Of a stretch of 64,000 nucleotides of DNA, positions 46,451-56,639 are shown in pieces; the first letter of the stretch is position 1, and every line of letters begins with the position of its first letter. The DNA is taken from NCBI GenBank assembly GCA_000729835.1, contig JFHB01000173.1, positions 1 to 64,000 of the forward strand, written 5' to 3'. Source of the DNA: Atkinsonella hypoxylon (Eukaryota; Ascomycota; Sordariomycetes; Hypocreales; Clavicipitaceae). Under the pieces are notes generated by a model. That model was not told the DNA's origin and made no database searches. It was given only the letters and a program-made list of their open reading frames with translations. Position numbers and translations under genes: made by a program.

Positions 46451-48375
46451 ATAGATAGGCTTTAAATTTACTGTTTAAAGGAGAGGTTCTATACTTCTTA
46501 TTATTCTACTATCTTTACTATACTTCTTAACGCTCTTTTTTGCTATACTTTATTAACTAATATTCTTCTTTTCTGCAGATAAAGCAGCGTTATTTTTAAG
46601 TCTTACTTCTGCTATAGCTAGAGTCTCTTAAACGTTAATATTAACAGTTTATATAGAGAGCTTTATTATTAATATTAAGTTAGTTAAATCTAATGTAGAA
46701 TTAGCTAATTTCCTTCTGTGCTTCTGCAATACTAATTAACTTTTATAGGTTGCTAATAAGCTCTTAGAATATTGCGTTAGTTATAAATTTAGCTTAGCTA
46801 CATTTAGGGATACCTCTAACTGCTTAAAGGGTCTACTTAATAAGTTTAAAATTATCTATAAAAGGGTTAAAAAGGCCGTTATAGATATCTTAAAGGTTCT
46901 AGATTATTATATTAAGGCAGTTAAGTATAGATTTATTAGGGTTCTTAGCGATTATATTGCGCAATGTAATGCTGTTCTATCTTTAACAATAGAACTGCTT
47001 GTTAGTTAGGGTCTTAAAGTGTTATCTAACGATTTTAACTATTTAATTAAAGGTGTAATTTATCCTTATATTTATTGCAATTATTGTAAGGTAGAATTTA
47101 TAGGCTTTACCTATTAGTATTACTAGAAATGCCTTTATTATTGCTAGTTCTAAGAAATTAAGTTGTTAGTATAGGTCTTTAAGGATAACTACTTTTAGTA
47201 TAATAAAATTAAATATATTGCTGCTATATTTATTGCTTTCTTTATAGATCTTTGTAAGATTAAGGACTTTCCTTATATTAGTCTAGGAAGAATCTATTAT
47301 AGAAGAAAGTAACAGTTATACTGCTAGAAGCAGAAGAAATCTTATATTCTATAGAGAAAGGGGAGAAGGAGGTAGTATTCCTACTAGTGCACCTATTAAA
47401 TTACTAGGTATACTTAACAAAAGTAATAGAGAGAGTGCTAGAGGTATAGGAGGAGGGTTCTAGGAAGAAGATCAAGGCTTCTTTACTATAGATATAGGTT
47501 CTACATCTAGGTGTAGATTTAAGTGGAATTTACCTAATACTACTTATTTATTAATCTCTTCTTTTAGCTATATAGATTGCTTCTCTTCCTATAGCACTCT
47601 TTTAAGGGAATTAGTAATTTAGCTGCTGCTTCTGCCTATATAAACTCTATATTTATGTAGTAAATCGCGTAACGCTTTAATAATTAAAGTAGAAGCTCTT
47701 TAAAATAGGTCTTTATTCTAGTTATAAAAGTTAAATTTAAAGTTTTTCTATTATTCCTAATCTCTAAATCTTTAATCTTTATAGAGGTTAATTGTAAAGG
47801 TAATTCTATTATTTAGATTAGTAGTAGTAGCAGTTTCTAGGTTAATTTTGTATATTAAGTTCTAATCTATTAATAGAAGTTTCTAATACTTTTAAAGTTG
47901 TTCTAGAAGCTTATTAGGTTGTAGTTATTGCTTAAATTCTTATAAATCTACTTAGGGTTGTTGTAAACTTATTATATTAGATAAAATTAAGTAGTATAGA
48001 AAGAGAAAGTAGGTATAATAGAATTAGTATAAAGATAGAGGGATTTAGCTAGCTTCTAGCTAAGTTCTAAGATAGTTAGGGGAGTTAAATTCTATAGCGT
48101 TAGCCGCTAAGGGTTCTAGCTAGTAATTTAATTCCTTAGGAGTCTAATATTAATAATTAGTTAAACTAAAACGTTGTTGTAAGTAAATACAACTTAGTAA
48201 CTAAGCAATTATAAAGATATCTCTTCCTTTAGCACGCTTTACTAGTTACATTAGCCGCTAAGAGTTCTAGCTAACAGTATTATATCTCTTCTTGCTAAAT
48301 CTAGCTAATCTATAGTTAGTTGTGCTAATCTCTTTAGTTATACTAAAGACTCCTAGTTAAGCAACTACTAATTAG
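46451..48375 (-). pseudogene. Copia B leader and gag
   Basis: Between the 5' LTR and pol. The 3' half reads as a Copia gag: LIGKAYKFYLTIIAINIR near 47120, SITLRNIIAKNPNKSILNCL near 46960, then a knuckle at 46590-46536 (CFICREEEYQLIKYSKKER) in which Tyr stands for the expected His. The N-terminal part (about 48300-47200) is poorly readable. The plus strand also shows a CNYCK-type run near 47075, which is a shadow of this gag. Confidence 0.8.
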
Positions 48376-48690
48376 TGTTAATAGACTAAGGGTTTAATTT
48401 ATACTCCTTTAAGTTAGTCCTATAACTAGTTTACTAGTGCACTAGTATTTACATTAAAGAGGTTTAAATTCGGTTATCTAGAAGTTATATCTAACTAGTA
48501 AAAGAGGCTACATTATATACCCCGTTAGATGCCTTATATGCCTTAGGCATAGTGTTGTGTTAAGGGGGAATTAAGGGGTATTAGCAACCCTGATGTAAGT
48601 GGAGACTAGTGTGCGGATGCGACCAATTAGCGGTCGTATCCACCTACGCAGGCGCCGGAATCGCACGATGGAGTCATGACGATTCCAACA
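48376..48690 (-). repeat. Copia B 5' LTR
   Basis: 315 bp. The left part is mutated (TGTTAATAGACTAAGGGTT), the right part spared and GC-rich (GCGGATGCGACCAATTAGCG, GGCGCCGGAATCGCACG). Confidence 0.95.
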
Positions 48691-48695
48691 CTACC

Positions 48696-51600
48696 TATAG
48701 TTAGTCTTTAAGCCCTTAAAGTATAATTACAGTAGAAGATATATATAGATAAAACTATTTCCTTCTATAAGAATAAGGACCTAGAGTATATTAAGTTAGT
48801 AAGAAAGTTAATTCCTTTATAGCTAATATATTTAGAAGAATTCTTTTTAAAGAAAGCTACTGCAGTATTACTACCTAGCTGCTTTAGTTATAATATTGTA
48901 TTAAAATTAGCTAAACTATTATTAAGTTCCCCTTCTATATATAGAACTCCTTTTAAATACCTCTCTTTAGAAAAAAAAGCTGTTAAAGAACTATTAAAGG
49001 CTAGATTAATTAAACCCTATATAGCTAATAAACCTATATTAAATGTTTTTACTCTAAAACCTTACTTTAATAAAAGGCGTTTCTACTAAGATTACTAATA
49101 GATTAATAACTTCCTAAAGCCTTAATTAGTTCCTACTCTAAACATTAAAGGAACTATTGCTAATTGCTAATAAGCTAAAAGAATAAGTAAGATTAATATT
49201 ATTAGAGCTTTTAATTAAATATTAATTAAAGTAAACTTCTAATACCTAACTGCCTTTTAAACTTACTAAGGAATATTCTAGTAAAAAGTACTTCCCTTTA
49301 GATTAAAAGTTAAACTAGCTTAGTAGCAATTATTTATTAATACTTAACTTAATAAATTACTTAACCTCTTCGCTAGTGCTTATACTAATAATATCCTAAT
49401 CTATATAGATAATAAAGTAAAAAAGGTTTATTAGTCTTAAGTTAAAGAAGTTATTTACTAATTATATAAAGTTAATCTTTAAGGTAATATTAAGAAATCC
49501 TAGTTTAATATAAAAAGTATTAACTACCTAGAAGTAATAATTAAAGTTAGAAAAGGTATATAAATTAATCTAGCTAAGATTAAAGCTATTACTAGCTAGA
49601 AGATTAAAGATCTAACTTCTAAGACTACACTAAGATTCTTCCTTAAGTTATATAATTACATCTATATATTCTATAGTTATTCTAGCAATATAGTAGAACT
49701 ACTAAATTGCTTGCTTAAGAAAGATACAACCTTTATTATTAAACTAAAACAATAATAAGCATTTAATTTAATAAAGAAGTTAGCTACTTAAGCACTTATA
49801 CTAGCTTTCTTTTAACCTAGTAGGAAAACCTAAGTAGAGACTAATACTTCTTATAACGCTATAGGAAGAGTAATTATATAGTTATAAGACAACAATAAAT
49901 AGAAACCTATTAGATACTTTAGTAAGACTATAACACTAGCAGAATAAGCCTATTCTATCTAGAATTAAGAAATATTAGCTGTAGTTTAAATGTTATAGCA
50001 CTTTAAACCTAAGCTGCTTAGTACTTAATTCTTTATTGTTACTAATTACTAAGCACTATTATATTAGTCTACTAAGAGACTACTGTTAATGCATTAAGTT
50101 AGATAGGCTAACTTCTTAGCTAACTTTAATATTACTTTTTAGTATTAAAAAGGAAAAGATAATATTATTACTAATACTCTATTAAGGAAGACTATTAATA
50201 CTTTTACTGTTAAAGCCTAAGAAGCTCTAGACTAAACCTTTAAGATAATACTACTTAATTAAATTAATAATATAATAATATTAAATATATAAAAGAGACT
50301 TTAAGGATTAAACCTAGTAGACCTAATTATTAAAGAGAATAAAGAATAAGGTCTAGGTTCTTACAATAGAAAGCTAGTAGTTTTAGTTTAAACTAGTAAT
50401 AGAAAGATCTTCTTATATATAGTATTAATTTATAAAGCTTATATACTACCTATTTTTGCCTATAGAGGTTAATATAAAACAATTAATCTTATTAAAAGGC
50501 AATATTAGTAGTAAGAAATAAACTGCAATATCTAGACCTTTATAAAGAATTGTCTAAACTATAACTACAATAAACCTTACTATAATAAGACTTTAGGCTT
50601 ATTACACCCTCTACTAGTACTAAATAAAGTATAGAAGTAGGTAGTTCTTAATAGTAAGGATATACCTCTAGATAAATTTAGCTATAACTATATCTAGGTG
50701 TTTATTTGCAAATTTAGTTACTTAATAGCTACTCTTCTAGGTTATAAAATAGATACAGCAGAAAAGATTGTACAATAGTATTATTAATATATATACTATT
50801 TCTTTAGCTTACCTAGTGTTTAGATTAACAATAATACTAGCCCTTTTGTATTAGAATTCCTAGAAACAATTAATAAGCTAATTAGTATAAAATATTATTA
50901 TAGAAGTTCTTTATACCTATAAACCTAAGGAGCTATAGAGATTATAAATTAGAAATTAGATTAAAAGCTAAGATTCTATATTAACTAGTATTAAAGGCAG
51001 TAAAGTATTTACCTTTCTACTTTAGACTTTATATATAATGTATTGTAGCACTTATTGTTAAATATATATTCCCTTTAGGTATTATTAGGTTAACTACTAT
51101 AGAATCTATTAGCATTAGATAATAAACTATTTAATCTTATTAATTTAGAAAGGGTATAAACTGCTTAAAATATTATTATATAAATAAAGAAGGTATAAGA
51201 CCTTATATAGCAAAATATAGTTAAAGCTTAAAAGATATAAAAGAACTAAGCTAATTAAAAAAGAAGGGAAGTTAACTTTAATATAGGTAATAAAGTCTAT
51301 ATATAGAAGAAAGGCTTTACAACTTTAGCTCTAACTACTTAACTTAATTCTTAATATACTAGTCTATAGTTAATAATTAAAAAGAGAGATTACAGCTTTA
51401 TTTTAGATATTCTAGGCTAGTTTAAAGGGTCTTTATTGTTTTATGCAGATAGGCTACAGAAGGCACTAATTAATCTATTACCTTAGCAGCTAATTACACT
51501 AAAGAAACCGCAAGAAATCTAAGGCTAAATAGAGTATAAAGTTAACTAGGTACTAGCCTTAAGATTAAAAGGTTAGAATAAAACCTTAGAATATTAAGTT

Positions 51601-51870
51601 AGTTAGAAAGGTTATAACCTAGATAATTAATAGTATCTAGCAAGGAATTTAGCTAATGCAGCAGTAGCTTTAGTTAAATTTTATAAGAAGTATCTAGATG
51701 CTATAGGACTACTAGTAAGACTATAGAAATAGTTAGTTGCAGCAGCTAACAATAAAGCTGTAGTAAAATACAATAATAACAATATAGCTGTAAAGGATAC
51801 TATAATAAAGAGGAAAAGACCTATATAATATAGATAAAACCTTTAATATTGTCTAACAATATTAGGTTTA
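48696..51870 (+). pseudogene. Gypsy A-2 RT, RNase H, integrase and chromodomain
   Basis: Continuation of pol after Copia B. RT starts near 48720; IYRTPFKYLSLEKKAVKELL at 48940 and VFTLKPYFNKRRF at 49050 precede the catalytic box, which reads YTNN (49381-49392) for YxDD. RNase H lies about 49700-50150 (a YFSKTITLAE-type stretch near 49920), integrase about 50250-51450, and a C-terminal chromodomain at about 51530-51700, whose motifs include EYKVN, LEY, KGYNLDN and YLARNLANAAVALVKFYKKYL. In chromoviruses this domain binds modified histone H3 and directs insertion to heterochromatin. Stops at Gln/Trp positions throughout. Confidence 0.85.
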
Positions 51871-51883
51871 GAAGGGGGTAGTA
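51871..51883 (+). promoter_or_regulatory. Gypsy A-2 polypurine tract
   Basis: GAAGGGGGTAGTA directly before the 3' LTR, the expected primer of plus-strand DNA synthesis. Confidence 0.75.
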
Positions 51884-52209
51884 TAACAGTTATAATCCCT
51901 TATTATTATTATTAGTTACCTTAATATTAAGATGTTCTAAGTTAGCTACTCTATAGGCACTAGCTTAAGCTGTAAGACCTTAGGTCTTCTTTAGAAAAAC
52001 CTTAGACTATTGTAGAATAACGTTAGACCGTTAAAGGCGCTAGACGTAGCCCTACTTTAGGGTATTAACTCCACTAGGGTCCGTTAATCTTGTAGCCCTC
52101 GGGCACCTATAGAGGCTTTGCCTCCTTTTTCCTCTTTTCCCCTCTATCTTAGAGTCTTCGTTGATAGAGCCTAATAAGACTATTTAATCTTTCCTTTATG
52201 GCCGTGACA
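51884..52209 (+). repeat. Gypsy A-2 3' LTR
   Basis: 326 bp. The left part is mutated (TAACAGTTATAATCCC); the right ~150 bp is spared (CCCTCGGGCACC, GGCCGTGACA). Confidence 0.93.
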
Positions 52210-52680
52210 AAAAGTAGCACTATTAGAGGAACTAGAAGGTTTAGGGACTTTAAAAGAGACTTTAGAAGTCTTAGAAGTAACAGGATCTGCCTTAGGAGAC
52301 CCTATTAAGAGATTACCCATAGATGTAATTATAGTATCTAATTTACTTAGTAAATCAGCTATATTACCTTTATTTTAGCTTTATTTTGCTTCACTATGCC
52401 TAATAAATCTATTTAGGGTCTCTTGTTGCTTATCTATTTAAGCTTTTAGATTAGCTTAAACATTATAGACTTACACTACTCTTTTAGAAGCTAATCTAGC
52501 TTCTTTTAGAGCCTTTTTAGCTGTATAATCTTCTTTATTAGAAGAGGAATCTACTAGCTAAGGGGGGGACCTTGCTGGACTAGGAAAGCTAGTAGCAGCA
52601 GCTAGATTAGCTAGTGTACTAGAACCACTACCCCGTTTAGGGCTTATGCTCTTTCCCTTACCTGTTCCTTTTAGTGCCAT
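52210..52680 (-). pseudogene. Copia A-2 gag N-terminus with retained ATG
   Basis: Start codon ATG at 52680-52678, the only copy in the window that keeps it (A-1, A-3 and A-4 have ATA). It reads MALKGTGKGK, then a Ser-rich and charged N-terminal region, with the first stop about 45 codons in. It ends at 52210 where Gypsy A-2 inserted and continues at 39930. The start is chosen because the other copies align on it and the frame continues into gag. Confidence 0.85.
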
Positions 52681-53625
52681 TTTTGAGGATTTTAATAGCT
52701 AATTTAACGCTCTTTATAGCTAATTATAGCCTAAATTACAGTGGAAAAAGTAGTAAATAACAGGTAATAACCTCTTGTAGATATCAATAGATTGCTCTAT
52801 TATAGGCCTAGAAGTGCCCTATATCTTTAGAAATTATACTGAGATTTTTCTCCAATTTCTTTTGTAATAGGTATAACAGGCTCTAAAAGCTGCGTTGTAT
52901 TGCAATCTGTATATACATACAAGTTATATAGCAGACTAGATTAACAAGCGGTCGCGAGGGGCATAAAACACAGGTTCTAGCTATTTTTAGCTAAAAAATT
53001 TAGGAGATTCTTCTCTAATTAGGTTCTAATAAATCAGTAGAGACCTAGGCACAGCTAATTTAGGGATATCTAGCTAATTCCTACTTCAAAATCCTAACTA
53101 GTGGGATTACTATATAAATTAATTCTGCGACTAAAAACACAGGAATATCTGCAATAAGAGCTATTAGGCGTGCACTACAGATTGTAGTATAGCTACTAAC
53201 AGAGGTACACAGGGTGCACAATATAACAACAACAAGCAATGCAGTGCAGCGCTGAGCTTATTTCTTAATAGAAATAATTGATTAGGCAGTGCGTAATAAA
53301 ACGATTTGCAGTACAAATGTAATGTATACAGATATGTATATTTTAATGTTACGCAACAATAGAACCTAGCTATTAAGAATAGCTTTAAAAGTGTGTATAT
53401 ATAGGGTGCATAGAGTGCGGGAGGCATAGGGTAGGCAGAATAAAAACACTAGTATAGTGGCTGGCGATATATGTGCAGTAGGTATTAATAGCTTCTAGCA
53501 AGCTACTAATAGCAGCAATAGCTGCTAGCGCAGGTCTTAATATAGCTTCTAGTGGGTAATACAGTACACAATAGTAGATTTTAGTGGGCTAACAGCTTGC
53601 AGATAGGTCTTCCGGGCTTATAACC
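52681..53625 (-). other. Copia A-2 5' leader with primer-binding site
   Basis: Non-coding leader as in the other Copia A copies. The primer site at 53625-53612 reads GGTTATAAGCCCGG on the minus strand. The short open run on the minus strand at 53427-53164 is not supported as a gene: it is not conserved as a frame in the other leaders. Confidence 0.75.
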
Positions 53626-54319
53626 TATTGAAAATAATAGGGATTATAGGACTAAATATCTAAGAGGGTAGTAGTCTCTTAGATTTAGCACCTGTAATTG
53701 CTCCTAGCAATTATTACGTAGTAGAAGCAGCAGCGGCCTAAATTAAGCTATAGTGTATAGTACTAGATTATGTAGAGGCAATAGATAACTGTAATAGTAG
53801 TATCTTTATATTGAGAGCGCTGTAATAAACAGTGAGGGTAGGATCTTAAATCTTTCCAGTCCCTTATAGACCTACTAACTATATTAGCAGGCTGTAGTTG
53901 CTAAAAGGGGCTTATAGGCTACTTTATAATTTCTGCAAAAAGATTTACTATATAAAAACAAAAAAATTAACTTACAGCTATATAAACAAGACGCCTACGT
54001 GCATAATTTAACAAATTCTACTAATAATAAGCAACCCTTATAAGCAACCCTATCCAACAATTATACTATTAGATAGCCCTAATTCTTAGCTTTTAAATGG
54101 TATACTTCTTGAATTTCTACTATTGCTAGTTGTAGAAAAAATCGCTGTTAAAGTTGACTATAGGTTAGGCAACTTTGCCTTAGTCGATTCTAGATGTTTT
54201 GCATCTAGTAACAGCGATATCTCTACTAAAAATCAACGTAACAAGACCTAATGAGGGTCACGTGATAGAGCAACTAGTAGGCATAAAAATAGGCTATGTA
54301 GGGTAGCTTATTTTTAACA
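53626..54319 (-). repeat. Copia A-2 5' LTR
   Basis: 694-bp LTR, partner of 12131-12824. The left (inner) part is mutated; the right (outer) part is spared (GTCACGTGATAG). Followed by the target duplication ACTAT (54320-54324). Confidence 0.95.
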
Positions 54320-54324
54320 ACTAT

Positions 54325-54745
54325 ATTTAAGGATGTAGATAGCAACTAGTAGAACGTAAGCTAGAGTTAACTAGCGTATAGGTAGCAGCAACAGACAATA
54401 TACAGAAGAAGAACTCTAATAAGTTAGGAAAAGGCTTACCTTTAGCCTTAAGCTTAATATAGAGATAAAGGTAATGTAAATAACGTAATAACTCTTACTT
54501 AGTAAGCAGCTAAAAGAAGAATATAGAGAGATAACTAAGAAAATAGATATATTACTGTTCTTTATCCCTATACTCTTTAACTAACTATTGTTCTGCAATA
54601 TATAGATAGATAGTAGGTGTAACTGCTTTACTGCAATAAGTAAGAGTTTAGCGTAACGCCTTAGCCTAAAGTAGGTTCTATTGCTGCATAAGAGAACAGT
54701 GTAAACAGCAGTAGAGGTTAAACAGTAGTTCTATAATAGCTACTG
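54325..54745 (+). pseudogene. Gypsy B-2 gag/protease fragment, second part
   Basis: Direct continuation of 11485-12130: ATTTAAGGATGTAGAT follows on from CTAACACTAT as in the undisturbed Gypsy B-1 (about 26880-26850, minus strand). It contains the C-terminal part of the knuckle region and the protease start (about 54590-54640). It ends at 54745 in GCTACTG, where an unrelated GC-rich sequence starts. Confidence 0.85.
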
Positions 54746-54840
54746 TGTCGCGGCGGGGTTACCCCCTTGCGCTCTTATATTAGCTTTGTAAGGGATGCTA
54801 CATACAGATTTTCTCTATAAGAGTGCGCATCGCCCAGACA
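54746..54840. repeat. GC-rich 95-bp segment bounded by TGTC...GACA
   Basis: Stands out from its AT-rich surroundings. Starts TGTCGCGGCGGGG, ends CGCCCAGACA, and has internal arms GCGCTCTTATA (54769-54779) and TATAAGAGTGCGC (54816-54828) plus GGGGTTACCCC near the left end. It may be a short LTR, or the terminal part of a larger element whose other end is lost. Confidence 0.5.
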
Positions 54841-55783
54841 TATAGATAGTTTAAGCAAGCAAGTGCGTAAGCAGCTTCTGCTGACTCTCTCCTTTTTTTT
54901 TTTTAGCCTTTATCCTTTTTAATTAATTAATATCTTTTAGCTTACCTTAATTTACAACACTTAACACTTAAGAAATATTACTTCGCTACTGCTAATGCTT
55001 TCCCTAGCTCTTTAATACATTTAGCTCCTTTTGCATATATATATCTTTTAAGCTACAATTAATATTTTATTTCCGCCTTTATTAATTATTTAATCTTCTT
55101 GCCTACTATTATTTAATAGTATATACTAATAAATATCTTACTCTTTACTAATTCTTTTTAATCTTAACGTACACTATATTATTACCTACTTTAGTATAAG
55201 CTATATAGTTATTTAAGGGTTTAGTTTTAAGGTAATAAAAATAGAGGCTTTACTAGGGACTTATTCTAATTAAAGTGCATTATATAATTAGAAGGTTTTT
55301 TATAGAGATCCTAAAAGAAAGAAGGAAAAGCTATAAAGCATTAGAGATAAAAGAGCACTTTAGCTTAAATATTACTAATATAAGAAAGAAGGAAATTATA
55401 GAGATAAAAGCTCTATATTATAAGGGATTATTTAATTAAGAAGAGAAGAAAATTTCTATAGCTTTTTTAAGCTAAGAAGAGCTAGGCCTAGTTAAAGATA
55501 GTTGCTATATTGTAAATACTAGCTAGCCTATTTAACCTCTATATTACCTACAGCTAAGATAGCCTTAATACAGCAAAAAGGAAGTTTTTAGGTCCCTTAA
55601 TCGTTATAATTATTTAATTATAGAGAAAAATTTCTTTTTTATCCTTATTTTAGTAGTTATCTTTATATTTATTGTTATTAGTAATTAAGTTCTTAGCCTT
55701 TACGTTTTAGCGTTAAAAGCTTATATAACTATAGAAGCAGAAGGTAAGAGCATTAAAAGTATAGCTAATATAGGGAATTATAT
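54841..55783. other. AT-rich unassigned stretch
   Basis: After a T-run (about 54892-54904) the sequence is strongly TpA-rich. The plus strand from about 55270 gives broken charged runs (for example an EILKERRKSYKALEIKEHF stretch), suggesting a decayed coding region, but no domain is recognised. It ends where Copia A-3 begins; its continuation beyond that element was not found. Confidence 0.5.
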
Positions 55784-56482
55784 TATTGAAAATAATAGGG
55801 ATTACAGGACTAGATATCTAAGAGGGTAGTGGTCTCTTAGATTTAGCACCTGTAATTGCTCCTAGCAATTATCACGTAGTGGAAGCAGCAGCGGCCTAAA
55901 TCAAGCTGTAGTGTATAGTACTAGATCACGTAGAGGCAATAGATAACTGTAATAGTAGTATCTTTATATTAAGAGCGCTGTAACGAATAAGTTAGTGAGG
56001 GTAGAATCTTAAATCTTTCTAGTCCCTTATAGACCTACTAACTATATTAGCGGGCTATAGTTGCTAGAAGGGGCTTATAGGCTACTTTATAATTTCCGCA
56101 AAAAGATTTACTATATAAAAACAAAAAAATTAACTTACAGCTATACAAACGAGACGCCTATATGCACAATTTAACAAATTCTACTAATAATAAGCAACCC
56201 TTATAAGCAACTCTATCTAACAATTATACTATTAGATAGCCCTAATTCTTAGCTTTTAAATGGTATACTTCTTAAATTTCTACTATTGCTAGTTATAGAG
56301 AAAATCGCTGTTAAAGTTAACTATAGGTTAGGCAACTTTACCTTAGTTAATTCTAGATGTTTTGCATCTAGTAACAGCAATATCTCTACTAAAAATTAAT
56401 GTAACAAGACCTAATAAGGGTTACGTAATAGAGCAACTAGTAGGCATAAAAATAGGCTATATAGAGTAGCTTATTTTTAATA
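55784..56482 (-). repeat. Copia A-3 3' LTR
   Basis: About 699 bp. Outer left part spared (ATCACGTAGTGG), inner right part mutated; it ends in AATA where the other copies have AACA. Confidence 0.93.
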
Positions 56483-56639
56483 CTCCCTCTAGAAATGTAA
56501 GAAGTAACTAGTTCTATAAGCAACTTAGCTCCTTTAAAGGATATTTAAGTTAGAATTAACTAACGAAATATAGTACTAATAATAGAACTAAATAATATAA
56601 CTAATTCCAGCAATTCTAAGGTAGTTATAGTTAAATATA

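Larger units (their letters stand above)
42377..48690 (-). mobile_element. Copia B: full-length Ty1/Copia retrotransposon inside Gypsy A-2
   Basis: 6314 bp with 315-bp LTRs at 42377-42691 (3') and 48376-48690 (5'), flanked by CTACC at 42372-42376 and 48691-48695. On the sense strand the 5' LTR starts TGTTGGAATCGTCATG. Contains gag with a zinc knuckle, protease, integrase, RT and RNase H on the minus strand. Interior strongly RIP-mutated; the left end of the left LTR and the right end of the right LTR are nearly untouched. Confidence 0.95.
39931..52209 (+). mobile_element. Gypsy A-2: Ty3/Gypsy chromovirus, split by Copia B
   Basis: Plus-strand element inserted in Copia A-2 gag. LTRs of 326 bp at 39931-40256 and 51884-52209; after removing Copia B (42377-48690) it is about 6.0 kb. 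Order: LTR, gag, protease, RT, RNase H, integrase, chromodomain, polypurine tract, LTR. The host gag resumes with AAAAGTA on both sides, a 7-bp overlap that is longer than the usual 5 bp. Heavily mutated inside; the outer 100-150 bp of each LTR is spared. Confidence 0.93.
12131..54319 (-). mobile_element. Copia A-2: one Ty1/Copia insertion spread over 42 kb by later insertions
   Basis: The 3' LTR is 12131-12824 and the 5' LTR 53626-54319, both 694 bp and both minus strand. The two outer flanks carry the same 5-bp target duplication, ACTAT, at 12126-12130 and 54320-54324, and the Gypsy B gag sequence reads continuously across them. Internal pieces are 12825-15089 (pol 3' half), 39589-39930 (gag) and 52210-53625 (gag start and leader). 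About 2.4 kb of the middle (corresponding to about 5683-8066 of Copia A-1) is missing. The gaps are filled by Copia C, Copia A-4, a Copia A patchwork and Gypsy A-2. Confidence 0.85.

Noticed and set aside
46990..47150. Plus-strand CNYCK...C run that looks like a zinc finger
   Set aside because: The opposite strand reads as Copia B gag, with a knuckle further on at 46590-46536 and matching element order.
53164..53427. 87-codon minus-strand open frame in the Copia A-2 leader
   Set aside because: Not preserved as a frame in the leaders of Copia A-1, A-3 or A-4.
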